Shown piece by piece: positions 34,740 to 47,244 of a stretch of DNA of 64,000 nt. Location: contig CM054117.1 of the NCBI GenBank assembly GCA_028673005.1, positions 51,457,870 to 51,521,869 on the forward strand. The letters are read 5' to 3'. The translations under genes and the position numbers were made by a program. This DNA comes from Tanypteryx hageni. Its lineage: Eukaryota > Arthropoda > Insecta > Odonata > Petaluridae. The number at the start of each line of letters is the position of its first letter. The first letter of the stretch is position 1. Below the pieces are notes generated by a model, which was not told where the DNA came from, made no database searches, and saw only the letters and a list, made by a program, of their open reading frames with translations.

Positions 34740-36550
34740 TCGCTGTACATAAATCTGAAATTTTCCTGACCTAAGACTCAGATACAGAGGGAATGACAAC
34801 AGAGGAAATAACCGTCGTAAAAAAAATGAAGGGAGAAGTTACGTTTCTTCGATATTGGCGCGCTCGTCATCGCCCATTTCAATTTTTTCCGTTACGAACT
34901 CACTCGCCTTTCGTTCAAGTAAAAAAACTTCCTTCTTCCTCCGTCCGATACCGTCTGGGAGGAATTTATTTATTCCTTTTTATTGAATGGCTCGAAGTGA
35001 CGCTGCACGTCTGGCGACATCTTGGACGGACGGTGCGAAAGGAATTCGGACGAGACGTACTTTTAGCACTTTTATTCGGGTGCACCGCTTTTGAGCGCGA
35101 GATGGATGCCAAATGGCTTATGCGACTAGTCTTGTGGATTCGTTTGAGGTTTCCGGTGAGTCACGGTCGCATTCCGAAGGCGGATATATTTTACATTTAG
35201 ATTTTTCGCTTGTGTGTGCGTGCGTATCAAGAGGCCGAAAGACACGAGGCATAAAGAAATTGCCAAATCCTTAAATTCAAACGTGGGGAGAGGCAGGTGA
35301 AGAGCGACGCTAGAAGAATCTGGGGAGACCTCCGAACGGAAATTGATGGAGATAGGTAAATTTTGCGTGTTTGTTTTCGCCCAAAGTTCCCTCGGGCTCA
35401 AGGTCAGTAATTCAGTTGGTTCGCGGAAATGTCTTTGGGAAAGAATTATTCGAGCAAGCAAATCGCAAAAAAAAACAATTTTTCGAGATGCGATTCTTCG
35501 ATAAACAATCCTTAGAAAAACATCTCTTAAAATGTCGATATTATATAGAACAAGTGAAGTAATAATTTATTTGCATAAAAATTATCAACATATATATGAT
35601 ATTTACTAAATAATATTATGAGCAATGCAACGTAATTGGTATTATAATTCCTTTGTACAAAAATTCTTAACACGAACTTGATATTTATTAAGTAATATTA
35701 TGAGCAATATAACGTAAGCCTTCTCGGACTATAGAGGTCGAAATCCTATGGCACGCAATGATATTTTTACATTGCACGACATAATTACAAAAAATGGGTA
35801 CTTTAAAAATAATTTTAATTTCATTTCAATTTTATTTCGCAATGCAGTGATAAAGCATTATATTTAATAAATGAAAAGCTTTCTTATTACAAGAACTAAG
35901 CATTATTTTTTTGTCTCTCTTCTTCCTTCCAAAAAGGGGTGAAGGAAAAAATCCCTCACCCCTTTTTCCCCTCCAAAGATGGGTGTGAAAGTAAAGAGGA
36001 CTTTGTGTCCAGCACTATAATAGATGGAATAAGGTGCTGCTAATTCTGGTTTGATCATAAAACAAAAATTGCAGTAATTGTAATGAGAAGAATTGTTATT
36101 TTGGATTAGAACTTTTTAGAATTAGCACTTTCTTTGAATCATAATAGCTTGTTACAATTGGAAAAGCTGTGGAAAATATTCGCAGAGAAAAATGTATAGC
36201 AAATTGCGTGGGTTGAATTCATACGTTAATTAAAATGTTGAAATTGACATGAATTGAGAATTGGAAATCGTTACAAGAAAATCCATAACTGAAATATTAT
36301 CCTTCATAAGAATTCCAAGTTTGACTATAAAGTAAAAAAATCATTATAATCACATTTTATAAGTGTTATGGACAAAACAGATTCAAGGGTGAGACGCGCG
36401 GAGAGTCGCAGATTATTAATATTGATAAAGAGTGGCAACCAACGGAAAAACGTTACCGACTCCTGGTTTAGTACATTGTTTTATTCAACCGCAAAATAAT
36501 CTCATAGGCATCATAAGGGATATTTAAGGGAAGTTTTTGTCGCTATGCAG
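34740..36550. other. DNA without a supported gene
   Basis: A 135-codon plus-strand frame at 34793-35200 contains a GTGAGT but has no recognisable domain, so it is not called. The rest is AT-rich. Confidence 0.35.
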
Positions 36551-36557
36551 TACTTAC

Positions 36558-36746
36558 CGTGCGGCATATCGTACTTCCCAATTCCCTCCGGTACATCGAG
36601 CTCCGGATCCCATTGTCCTTCGTAGCGACTGTGAGTCCAAAATACCCTGGATTGAACGATTCTCTCGTTTGCTGACTGACCTTCGGCTGCCAACGACAAT
36701 CTAGTCTTCTGTAGTGCGGGAATCCTAACTTGACCGGTTATTGAGT
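36558..36746 (-). CDS. MORN5: MORN-repeat protein (MORN5-like), upstream exon
   Basis: The minus strand encodes HSRYEGQWDPELDVPEGIGK then YDMPHG, a MORN repeat, and is cut after CCGCACG by GTAAGTAC, a strong donor at 36557. Phase 1 matches the exon at 11688. The joined segment has the same spacing as the N-terminal MORN repeats of MORN5. The 5' side is less certain: I chose the acceptor GATTCCAG ending at 36747, which leaves 189 nt and about 40 residues before the first MORN repeat, longer than the usual MORN5 N-terminus. An alternative AG at about 36712 (CACTACAG) would shorten it. Confidence 0.65.
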
Positions 36747-36839
36747 CTGGAATCGATATTATTTTATTTAAAAAATTTGCGCGTAAAATCTTAGCAATTT
36801 AATTTTAATATAGCATTATCACAATATCATGTGACATTA

Positions 36840-37490
36840 AGTTATCCTAATGGTCTGAGACGCTACTTCACCACATGTCCAGTTATACATTTTTCCTATC
36901 ATTGTGTCTCAGTTTATTGAGCATCCATCTTGGAACTCAATTTTCAAGACATTTGGGGCGAAGTATCGCTGCTGAAGGCCGATTTTTAATTTTAATGCAC
37001 TCAATAATGATAGACGCTAGACATTATTACTTCGATAATCTTGTAAGTAATGCGCAAGCATGTGGTTGCCGTACCCTGAATAAGGGTGAAACCTTGATAC
37101 GACTCCTGCCACAAATTACAGCGTTTTCTTTGGTTTCACCTAATAAATGAAAAGGTGCAGAATTTCAAATCTCTCCCACAGTTTCTTATCTTGACTCTAG
37201 CGGCGATTTCAACGCATATTTATCCTCTTTTTTCATACTGCTCTATCCGATCTTGATTTATTAATGCTAACTGATTATGCAGGGATTAAGATCTTCACTA
37301 TTTGACGTTCTCTTCATTTTGTAAGGCGGATCTTGATCATAAATATTTTCAACATACTCTTACCTATTTCCGTCAACATCCAAAAGTAAACCAGGTATTG
37401 ATATTCCAAAGTTAAATTATCCGTGCTTAATTCATTTCATAGTTCGCGCTATGATTTGAAAAGGGCCTAGAAAAATTATCTTATCGTTCA
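36840..37490. other. Probable intron 1 interior of the MORN5-like gene
   Basis: AT-rich, with no recognised element. Confidence 0.3.
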
Positions 37491-37632
37491 GTTATTTCTT
37501 AGCTGTTCCAGGGGCAGGAAATTGATGTTGATTCGACGACAACATAGATCTCCTTGTCATGTTCATTTCAAAACCGAGATCGTCCGACATGAACTGTTCA
37601 TTCGTGGTATTGTCCTTAAAATAATAACTCAC

Positions 37633-37714
37633 CCGCCGTCGCATTCCTCTTCCTTCGAGCCCTTTCCACATTGTTCCGACTCCCTCGATTGAATTTCCGA
37701 CCACGCCTCCGCAT
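37633..37714 (-). CDS. Possible first coding exon of the MORN5-like gene
   Basis: An ATG at 37714 opens 27 codons of very basic sequence (MRRRGRKFNRGSRNN ...) that meet GCGG then GTGAGT, a good donor at 37632. The phase (1) fits the acceptor at 36747 and gives an uninterrupted join to the next exon. The surrounding 37630-37990 is GC- and CG-rich, as at many transcription starts. Nothing in the peptide is diagnostic; in another frame of the same stretch a glycine-rich peptide is also open. The call rests only on phase and position. Confidence 0.28.
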
Positions 37715-37989
37715 AAACGAACGTGTTATCGTATCACGACACGTCACGATACTGTTTGATCAGTATGTCACAGCATGCAACTTTGCATGTGTCATTCCTA
37801 CCCCTCCGCCTCCATCCCTCCCCTACCTTCTCTCGTACCCTTCCCCGCTCCACTTCCCACACACATTCCCCCTTCTCTCTCGCTCTCACGCAGCCCAGGA
37901 CAAATGAATTTCTGGCAACGCCCCTGCATACAGCAAACCTGTCGTTATCGTGCCCGCACAACATAAATGCGCGAATCGCCTGTGGACTT

Positions 37990-40800
37990 CTCTTTATGCT
38001 TTCCAAGGAGCGCGTCCTACGCGTTTTTCATCTGCACCCTTAATTTCTCATCGATTCCAACTTGTATTTTTTAACCGATGCGTGGCTGAACTTGTTTAAT
38101 GGACTTGCCTCTGATCGTGCTTTCTTAAATTCTGAAGACGGGAAATATTTAGTAACTCGAAAAAAAAATACAATTAGGATCATGCAGATGAAGGAATATT
38201 TTAAACATTTTTCCTTTTTTTCAGTTTTGAAAATACGTATATATAATTTAAATTTAGCTGACATTTTTTTTGAACGACATGCTGATTCCCTCTGGCCTAC
38301 GCGCAATGGGTATCTGAGAGGTAGTGCAATGAATAGCTGGTCAGTTTGAAAATATTAGGAAGAAATATAACTTCCCGATTGACATTGACATTTTGGCACC
38401 ACGGGAAATATCATGTTCAAAATTTCGGCAAAGGCTGGTGAAATGAAGAATGTTTTACATTACATTAACATGAAAAGCAGATCGAATGAGATTTTTACAG
38501 TGTATCTCCAGCTAAAAAAAGACAAAACAGATAAAGCTTCGATGAATAGATATTTTGAATGCTGAGTGAGTTGATAAAAATAATTCGGTGGGAAACGCCG
38601 TTGTAAATTCCTCTTGGCGCCACCGGTGTTCATTTTTCTTATGAAACTGTGTACTAGACAGACCGGTCAAGGAATGGACCGAACCACTTGTGGTAGAATT
38701 CGAAATTCGGAATGAAAGATGGAAGTAATCAAAGCTGGGAAAAGAAATTGTCTCCTTTCCAATACGAAAAATGTATTTTTTAAAATGATAGACGCTAATT
38801 TATGTATGTACATGATTGGCAGCAGTACAGTTTACACGGTAAAGAAATGTCTCCAAATCGGAGGTGAATTCATTTAAACCTACGAAATCAATTTGCGCGG
38901 CTCGAGAATCCATTATGAAAGGGAACCATGAAAATTAATACACATGCTTTCAAACTTGTTACTTAAAAATTATGGCAGAAAAATCTACTATAGTGAAATA
39001 ATGAAACTAAAAAATATTTATTTATTTATATGATCCCTCAAAGCCTCTTAAGTAACTCCCGGTGTAAACTCCATTACGTCCCTCCTACTAAATATTTGGG
39101 CCGATTCTGCCATAAATAGAAGTAAAAGTAAAACAAGTCGCAACGTAATATTCTCTTAATAATACCAATATGCTAAAGAAGAACAAGATAAAAGTGAAAA
39201 GAGATAAAATTTGGCTTTTTTCATTTCAAACCAAATAATTCTCTCGTGTTAGATGCCTTAAAGATTTCATTGGTCAGAAATGAGCATAAACCACCCAAAA
39301 TATTAACAGGCTCAATGAAAATCTATGTTCTTTCTTTATTTTTATTTCTTGAATTACTGTCACGTCATGTTTTTCGAATTCAAAAAGTGTCCCAACCCAC
39401 GACAAAGGCGATATTTGGAAAGCGTATATCTCGAAGTCTTTAAAGAGTAAAATATGATTTCAGCTACAAGAATACCATTACATTTCGAAAGATGTAACCA
39501 AAGTAAAATTTAAAGTAATTGATTTTGTATGTTATGTCCGCCATCAGTTGCATACATAGTTTCCCAAAAAACGAGGCGATCAGAAAAGAACGAGTTTTTT
39601 TCCATCGACGTGTCACGTAAATGTGATTCAAATACCGTGTCACAAAAGTTCGTACGAATGTTGGAGAATGCGATTTCTCACATTCTTTCTCCCCTCCATT
39701 GTCAAAATTTCACGTTTTTGGCGAATTGGATTTTGTGCCAGTTAGCAACAGCGGTGCAGCGAGCCACCAAGCAGCAAAAATGGCACTTTAAGGAAACTTT
39801 CCTTTAACAAACGCCGTAAAGATGTTTTGTTGTATCTAGTGCAAATGTTTGATTGAAACAGTGACGTGTACAATCACGTCCAACTCACAAAAATATTCAC
39901 TTGAAATATGGCAAAGATTTATGCTTCTTAAAACCAATCGGTTTGATAAAGTATTGACATTTAGTAGCAACAAGTAACGTTCTCATTTCACCGGTTTTAC
40001 GTTACTTGAAAATTATAATTACATGTAAACAAAAATGCCACTAATACAATTTTTGAAATAACATTTAATTATGTGTAAAATATATAGAGAAAGTTACCGC
40101 ATTCTATATGGTTGTAAAAATCTTTCTAATATTGCATTACTTTATAATTTTTAGAGTAGTTAAAGTTATTATATTAAGCATAAATGAACATTTCTTTGGG
40201 CACATTCTTTTGTATTATGGCTGTCTTAAATATAAGAAAATGCTTATCAATACATGTATCTAGAGAGGAGGATGATCAGAAATTATCCTTGCAAGATTCT
40301 AATGTAGAGATGATAGTCACAAATGTACAATCGAAAATGACCTCCTTACGATGATTAATTAGAAATATGCTGGACATCCATTCACCCAAGTTCATTTTGA
40401 TATATATATGTACTCTACTGCATATAATATAAAAAAGCAAATACAAGCAAGCCGATAATAATATTACTCATGTTCTTAGTTTATAAATTAATTATTTTTG
40501 AAACCTCTTCTTGGGAGCTTACATCTTTCAATGAATGAAATAGCAAAAATTAACCAAAAGTGAAATTGGATAAGAGTTGATGAAGCGTTGAGAAATACCG
40601 TCTCAGGAATATGGTAACGCTATAGTAGACTTTTTCTATTGTAGATAGCAGATGACACGTTAGGGCGTGGAATTAAATTATTTCAGAAATAAATGATCAA
40701 TAGCGTTCACATGGCTTATGGACGATAAGGAAATGGCATGAAGATAGATAATGAATATTAAAATATTTTATAGGTTTTTTGAGGAGTACCGCACGGATTC
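37990..40800. other. AT-rich intergenic DNA
   Basis: No gene, RNA or element end is recognised. Short open frames are compositionally indistinguishable from background. Confidence 0.35.
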
Positions 40801-40819
40801 TTATAGAGACCTATGTTTT

Positions 40820-41314
40820 TCATTGCGAATTCATGCCTCTACCTTCGTTCGAATCGATATCCAAGCTCGAGGTATCCTCATCTTCATCCTCCGACCCGCT
40901 ATCCCTCTGTTCCTCGAGCCATTCCTCATTCTTAGGTCCAACTACAGCTGAGAGAATCTTTCTCCACTTCCTATCCATTTTTTGTTTTCCCTTTGGATCT
41001 CTTATCCTCACCTTGTCCACCGAACCTTCCCTTGAATTTATGCTCTCGTTGCTCGAGGAGGCTGGGTCCCCCCTCTCCTTTCTGCTGCTCACCTCGCTCA
41101 GTTCCTCCATGAGTTCGGCACCGGGACACCAATAGGATAGAAACTGTCGAAACAAATCACGACCCATTTTTGGGTACTTCCGGCGACTTTCGCTTTCGTC
41201 TCTCGAGCTCTCGTAATCGGATGACCTCAAAGCTTTTTCAAGTTCGGCGATTTTCTCCAGGAAAATCCTCCTCTTTCCAAACTTTTCTAATTCGGCATCC
41301 GTTAAATCAGCCAT
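40820..41314 (-). CDS. Uncharacterised 164-residue charged protein, single exon
   Basis: ATG at 41314 opens an intact 164-codon frame to TGA at 40822-40820. Residues 1-32 are a charged, leucine-spaced helix (LTDAELEKFGKRRIFLEKIA), likely a short coiled coil. A Ser/Arg/Glu stretch follows, then a conserved-looking core RDLFRQFLSYWCPGAELMEE. After that come a basic patch (DPKGKQKMDRKWRKIL), a WLEEQ segment, and an acidic Ser/Glu/Asp tail (GSEDEDEDTSS). There is no signal peptide or membrane segment; a nuclear or cytosolic protein is likely. Non-random composition and length in an AT-rich region favour a real gene. I do not recognise the family. It could be a single-exon gene, the last exon of a longer one, or a processed copy. 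Confidence 0.65.
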   Translation of the reverse strand: MADLTDAELEKFGKRRIFLEKIAELEKALRSSDYESSRDESESRRKYPKMGRDLFRQFLSYWCPGAELMEELSEVSSRKERGDPASSSNESINSREGSVDKVRIRDPKGKQKMDRKWRKILSAVVGPKNEEWLEEQRDSGSEDEDEDTSSLDIDSNEGRGMNSQ

Positions 41315-41317
41315 TTT

Positions 41318-41415
41318 TCTATTCTAGGGTGAAAATTTTCCCCCTATATCGATCGGTTACAAGCTAGGAATTACGCGAGCAATTTTATCTCTCCGTTTTG
41401 TGATTGGCGACGGTT
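41318..41415 (-). promoter_or_regulatory. Putative core promoter of the 164-residue gene
   Basis: Just upstream of the ATG, TATCGAT (41347-41353) resembles the insect DRE element, and a CCAAT box (minus-strand CCAATC at about 41402-41407) lies some 90 bases upstream. Spacing is reasonable for a TATA-less housekeeping promoter. Both motifs are short and could be chance. Confidence 0.35.
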
Positions 41416-41419
41416 ATGT

Positions 41420-41800
41420 TTACAGCATCGACAATGGCACGAGCGTCGTCATGAAAGTTGTTGAATTGAAAATTATTAAATAAACAGAACTTCCGAGTCG
41501 GTTATCTCTGATGGGCTTTATTTTGTGATTTTTGAAAGATATCCCGGAGATATTATGTGAGCAATATTGATAAAAAATAGGTGATTTATCTTTCTTGGAT
41601 GTTCCAAAGCAGACCAAAATTAAACATACATTCTGCTGCGCTGTAAATATACGTAAATTACAACAATAAGCAAAGCATCCTCGTAATGGTATAGTTTTAG
41701 TAAAAACAAATAGCGAATAATGTTAATTCTTCAAAATGCTGTTTTGTTTGAATTTCATCTTAGAGTGAAAAATTAAATACGAGCTATCACTGGCTAATGT
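41420..41800. other. AT-rich intergenic DNA
   Basis: No supported feature. Confidence 0.35.
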
Positions 41801-41804
41801 TAAA

Positions 41805-41880
41805 ATGTAAGGCGAAGGAAAATCTCCGAAGCCACTCAATTTCCATTGGCTGGCTTCTGAGATTTTCCTTGGCCTTACAT
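41805..41880. repeat. Hairpin: 30-bp inverted repeat with 16-base loop
   Basis: ATGTAAGGCGAAGGAAAATC at the left is matched by GATTTTCCTTGGCCTTACAT at the right, with two mismatches over 30 bp; an inner GCCA/TGGC extends the pairing. It could be a microRNA-like foldback, a tiny foldback MITE, or an exact duplication-inversion event. Confidence 0.7.
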
Positions 41881-42469
41881 CCATTTTAGAGCTTTTACAT
41901 CATTTTGGACTAAAATCAATTTAATCTACCAATGAATACGTGAAAAACAGCAGAATAATGGAAAATTTAACTTCGGTAATTCAAAATGAAATTGGATATG
42001 AAAGATAAGCAAAATCTATACTTGCATTTTTAATTAAGATTTAAAATTGCAATAAATTTCAAAAATTAACTGATATATACTACAGATGGAAAATAGACTG
42101 AAGAAAATTTCGAGTATTCTTTTTAAATAAATTAAAATAATAGTCATGAGCACTGAAAGATAAACGTAAGAACTCTGCTAACGCCTTTAGACAAATATAA
42201 AGAAAAATTAAAATGCCATCTGTTCAACCGAGTTCACCACTTTGTCCCGTTCTTCGTGACCTGCTTCATTTCTTCATAATTCTCATTACTCTTCAGGTCA
42301 TATAGGTAATCTCTGAATTCTTTGGCTACCTCTTCCTCATTCTCCTTGCAATTTTCCTTTGAGCATATAAAACGTACAGTCTTTTCTAAAGAAACAGCCC
42401 GTTATTCTTCTCTCACTGTTACTTTTTCTTACGCCAATAAATGTTTTAATAATCCTTTCATTCATGGAT

Positions 42470-43262
42470 AATCCATCTATCCATGGTTATTTTATCTTTT
42501 GGTAAGCTTTTGACACATCCGGTTCAATCTGTACCACCTATTCATCTTTTTCTATACACCCTTTGCTTCAAGTCAGCTAACATTCTTATCCTCTTCTTAT
42601 GCCTTTCTTTCCATCCTCCCTTCCTTCTATGCATTCAACTTTGCCCTTCAAAATTTGACCTACCTATTTCTTCTGTCTTTCCCTTATTACTCTAATTAAG
42701 CTCCTTTCATCCTTAACTGTATTTAAGACTTCTACATTTGTTTTATTCTCAATCCAACTAATTTTCTACAGTTCACGCCATACTCACCATACCATCTGCA
42801 ATGGCTCTAAATTTTATCACATATGTATTTTTGCATTGACCATGTCTCACACCCATATAAAAGTACGCTTCATATAAATGTTTTCACTAACTTTTTCAAT
42901 ATCATTCGTAATTATTGTCAGCAACTCTCGTTGCCTCATAAATGCCTCCCATACTCTTGCTTTACTTGATCTGGTCAATTTCGTACTTCTTCCAGTTTAA
43001 CAGGGTACTACCTAAATATGTAAAATACTCCGCCTTCTCCAGCCTTCTCCCATCCACTGACCTGTGATTCATCGCCCTTGGTAATTTGCTTTAGTTTTCT
43101 TCTTATTATTTTTCGTTCCGAATTCCTTCGTATTTTCATCCAAGGAATTAATTAGGATTCAAAAATCTTTTTCCGAATTACTCACTAATGCTCCGTAATC
43201 TGCGAATCTGATTTGACTAAGTTACCTCCTGCTTTCATCCCTCATAGAGCATCATTATGCGA
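42470..43262 (-). pseudogene. LINE reverse transcriptase C-terminal fragment, copy 1
   Basis: Minus-strand frames give, in order: FADYGALVSNSEKDF (43206-43162; the catalytic FADD box degraded to FADY), INSLDENTKEFGTKNNKKKT, KAEYFTYLGSTL (about 43038-43003), LLYGCETWSMQKYICDKI (about 42868-42815), SLIRVIRERQKK, VGQILKGKVE and AYQKIK. These are the thumb and post-RT motifs of RTE/Jockey-like non-LTR retrotransposons (YFTYLG, LYGCETW). Stops and frameshifts separate the blocks, so it is a dead 5'-truncated copy. The stretch to about 42220 may be further 3' sequence. Confidence 0.8.
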
Positions 43263-43264
43263 TA

Positions 43265-44110
43265 ATTCTTCATGCGGAATATTTATTTATATTGCAGACA
43301 GAAGAGAAAAAGTTTTTTTTTCCGAACCGAATAGATGAAACTTCAGAGCTAATAAATATTAAATGGAGAATTATCGAGCTCGTCTTATGGCTGAAAACTT
43401 TCCAAAACCCAAAATAAAAAGTGCTTCACCTCCAATTTCCATAGAAATATGAAAAACGATATGCGCATTTCTTTTAGAAAATACCATCGGTGAATACCAA
43501 TGATGACGGAAGATCGGTATCCGAAACGCTCATATGGTTTTTCATAACCTTGTTACGGGTATTGTATATACCAGAATATTTATTTTTTATATGAATTAAA
43601 AATTCCTATTTTCAAAAATCATCACAGCGATCGGAATGTAGTTCCAAAACGCCTTTTTTCGCGTAAATTCAAACTCAAGAACGATCCTCTCTTTACAAAA
43701 CTCGAAATCAAAATGTAAATTTTAAAGCATTCTATAGCACGTCGTCGTCCCGAAGCGACGAAACATAGCCATCCAGCGCGCTTGATTCACGAAAAAATAA
43801 AATAAAACGAATCTCCCCCTCTCTCTCCCGTGGAGCAACGAAAATTCGCAATTGACTGCTCCGTGAGATAGGAAATCCCTTACCGAAGCAATGAAAAAAA
43901 CAGGCGAAATTGAGGGTATAGATGGGGTAGCTGAAGGGTTGGGGGGGGGGGAAGGGGAGGGAATAAAAGGGCTGCAAAAAAATGGGGACTGTCCGTCTTA
44001 TTATCGGAATAATTGACTTCATCCTGCCAATACCCTCTCCCCCTCCTCCCCCCTCCTCCTCCCCTCCGCCCTCCATCTATCTCTCATTGCGCCACATCAT
44101 TGCAATCGGC
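43265..44110. other. DNA without a supported gene
   Basis: AT-rich, becoming C/T- and G-rich at 43930-44090. No motif. Confidence 0.35.
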
Positions 44111-44400
44111 GGGCGAAATAAAAAAGAGAAGAGTTCGATGGACGCGGGAGAACGAGGACGAGCGGAAAATTGGGAAGGGCTTGGGAAAATAATGAGAATA
44201 AAAAAAAACAAATTAGAAAAACCCGCGCGCGCCCTCGTTCCATTGTGATTTTTAGCGCCCGGGCGTCGCATTCGGTGACTATGACGTACATGAGCAAAAC
44301 GGACGGTCAGGGAAGATGGAAGAATCGCGTCCGAACCGATCGAAAACAAATGAATCGCGCGCCGCGGAAGGTGTATGTTTGCGATAAAATTCCGTCAGCC
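44110..44400. promoter_or_regulatory. CpG-rich island, possible regulatory region
   Basis: A dense set of CG dinucleotides (CCCGCGCGCGCCC and GCGCGCCGCGG) includes a TGACGTAC element at about 44281. Frames open on both strands lack recognisable domains. An unassigned promoter is possible. Confidence 0.25.
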
Positions 44401-46600
44401 CTAACGACTCCATTTAGACCTTTATCGAGGAATGGATGGGTTTTATTCTGTTTTTTAACGTTATGAATCCTAAGGTTAAGAGTTTAGGTCCGCTATCACG
44501 GCTGCTGCCCTGAAACATTATTGATTCGATTGGACTGATAACAGATAACGACTTTTTGACCAAATAAATCCGACCAACATTTGTAATGATTCGTGATGTA
44601 TAGTAATAAACTATTACAAATTAAAAATTTCAATTGGATTTTCGCTTGAGACGTGTGGTGAATATATTGCATGATTTCCTGTAAAAATACGCGATAAAAA
44701 TGAATTCACTAAACTTACTCTAAAGCAAATATCTTCGACGTCGTCATTTGTTTTAACTTAATCGGTAAGTAGTAGTCTTTGATACTTTCTCTTTCTCGTG
44801 TATCTCTCCATAAGGAATAATGGAAATATTTTTTATTTTATTTTTTATTTTCGTGCCTATTTTCTTCATTAATCTGAGTTTTGCTTGAGAAAGCATAAGT
44901 GATTTTTTCATTATTCGTTTAGTGTGGAAAGACATTGACTCCGTTATTGCTTAACCATTTAAATTGCCTATACGCATTATTTTTATTTATATAACGAGAG
45001 CTTCTAAGCAAAGCTTTTATAGGTGCATTAATTAAAATATTTTGCAACCTTTACAAATTTTACGATGAATTAAAAATCGGCCAAAGAGATATATCAAAAG
45101 GCAAATATCAAACGAACAATTCAGGTAACATCTACTGACACAAAATCGTTCTTTTAACAACTCTCGCGTAAATACAAAATATCGAATCGCTGCGGTTATT
45201 TGCCTATTGTTTATTCTAATAAGGAAGCAACAATCGCTGAGGGCGGATACTTTGTATATAGTGAGCGTACGAAATCACAGCCATTTTTTTTAGAAGTAAT
45301 CTACATAAATATTTTTAGAAACATTTTGTCGTCTTAAAAAAATGTCTGGATACCATCAATACACTCGTTACGAATTCTAGTACACCCATAATAAAAATTC
45401 CTTTAGAAGGTCACATGAGGCTATTTCCGCAAATGGAAGTAAAAGAAAGAAAAAAGAAAATAAGGATCCCCAAAACGAAAGAGATTTTTTAAAAAGAGAC
45501 TGTTCAATTAACCCTCTTTCCACCCCAAATCCTACGTTAAAAATAAAAGTCTGCACACTAAATAATTCAGTCCCTCTGACAAAAGGAAAAGTGGACGGAA
45601 ATATAGAAGAAAAAAGAAGGTACGAGAGAGAGAGAGAGAAAAAGAGATAGCGGAGCGCCTCCGAAATAAATAAAAAAACAGACGAGATTAACAAAGCGAA
45701 ACGGGAAACAATAATAAAAACGGGCAGCTCCTTTTCGTCTCTCGATAAAATAAGACCACTCGCAGGAAGCTAGGTGCTCGAGAAATCTGAAGGAATAAAA
45801 AAACAAAAGGCATAAGCCGGCGAAAGGAAAGAGAAATTATGTGTCCGGCGGCGAGAGAGTGAAAGGTCGAAAGAGGCCCAGAAGAAAATCCTTCGCTTTT
45901 TTTCTAAAATAACAAAAAACAACATCTCAGGGCGGAGCGTTTGCAAAACGAAGGCGACGTAGCGAGCGCTCGGCGTTTTTGGCACGTAGAACTTAAAAAA
46001 CGCAAGAGAGAGAATGAAAGAGAGAGGGAGAGAGACCACCAAAGCGACGGACAACACGACAGGGGAACGATATTTCCATGCCTTTGGCGATGAAATTTTC
46101 AGCACTCGCACGAATGTCAGTTGTTCAACAAAACCCTCTGCTACGGACATATGCACAGTTGCATAGAAAGAAGGAGAGAGGGGGGGCAAGGTAAATTAAT
46201 AAACCCACGTGCTACTCGAGAGTTCAAGATTTTTGATATCTACATCCACATGGTACCCTGCAAGTCACCAAGAGTCCATAGTTTTCCTACGTTATCTTTT
46301 CTTATTATGTTCTCTTGTCGTCCTAGGGAAAAACGATCCTCTATATCGCTCGTTCTACAATCGATCTCGCGAATCTCATAATGATTCTATACAGAACATT
46401 GACAAACGTAGGTTAAGGTTCACATGCCACTTTATCCAGAATCGGAAACGATTTACTATGCCCTAGATGCGAACCTATTGTAAATACGGAAATAATTTCT
46501 TTATATTATCATTAGATTTTATCCTGGAAATAAAACAAACGAGATGGAAAAGTACTTCATAATCCGTAAATTGAATACACAGAGATTTCAAAGGCGTTCT
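44401..46600. other. AT-rich DNA and an A/G-rich stretch (45590-46040)
   Basis: No gene is recognised. The purine-rich part contains AGAGAGAG runs and gives Phe/Leu/Ser-rich minus-strand frames that are compositional. Confidence 0.35.
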
Positions 46601-46607
46601 TAATGGT

Positions 46608-47225
46608 AAGGATTGGAGGGATCTTGAATTTTTATCTCCGAAACTATGTTGCAATTACGTGGACCCACGGAATATATTGTGGTAAATGTTTACCTCTATC
46701 CGAATGCATTTTTTAATCTGCACCTCACAGATCATGTAAGAGTACGAGAGAGAAAAATATGGATTATTCATTATTGTTAGTCTATAGGACCGTCGTAGTG
46801 ATCGATGTAAACAAAATATGCGATGTTATGCTTGGAATTTTCTCGAATTTTTATCTCCGAAGCTATGATTCGTAACTATGTTTATTCGCGGTGTTTTTAT
46901 GGAAAATGTCGTCCTCTTTCCAAATAAACTTTTTAATCGATGCCTTACAGATTATATAAAAGCTGGGGAGAGAAAAATATGGCATTTCATTGTGGCTTGA
47001 TGGATGCCTTTTAACGAGATACTAATATATGGCTATTTAAGTTCTTATATAGAGTGGAAGATCTAATTGACGGATGAAGTAAAAAATCACAATTGGGCGA
47101 CAAATTTTAATTAGAATCACACGTACTTAATCTAATTAAGATCCGCCCAGCGCGTTTTAAGAGATGAAAGTTACGACAGACAGACGGACGGACGGATGGG
47201 CAGGCGGACGAGACCTTCTCGCTTC
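46608..47225 (+). repeat. Family C repeat, two tandem units ending in a CGGACGG run
   Basis: Units at about 46620 and 46845 share TTGAATTTTTATCTCCGAAA or its variant, TTTTTAATC-GC-C-CACAGAT and GAGAGAAAAATATGG. The second is followed by ACTAATATATGGC, then GACAGACGGACGGACGGATG at about 47174. It matches 32056-32235. Confidence 0.75.
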
Positions 47226-47244
47226 GCTGGTAAAGAACGCCTAA

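Larger units (their letters stand above)
11689..36557 (-). other. Inferred 24.9-kb intron of the MORN5-like gene
   Basis: Donor GTAAGT at 36557 and acceptor AG at 11689 join the two MORN exons in phase (G plus GC gives a glycine codon). The joined protein aligns with MORN5 without a gap across the junction (KYDMPHG then VTYVGEM). The intron holds most of the mobile elements listed below and one candidate plus-strand exon. An additional small exon inside it is possible but not needed by the alignment. Confidence 0.6.

Noticed and set aside
34793..35200. 135-codon plus-strand frame with an internal GTGAGT
   Set aside because: No domain, no homology I recognise, and no partner acceptor; moderate CG content alone is not enough.
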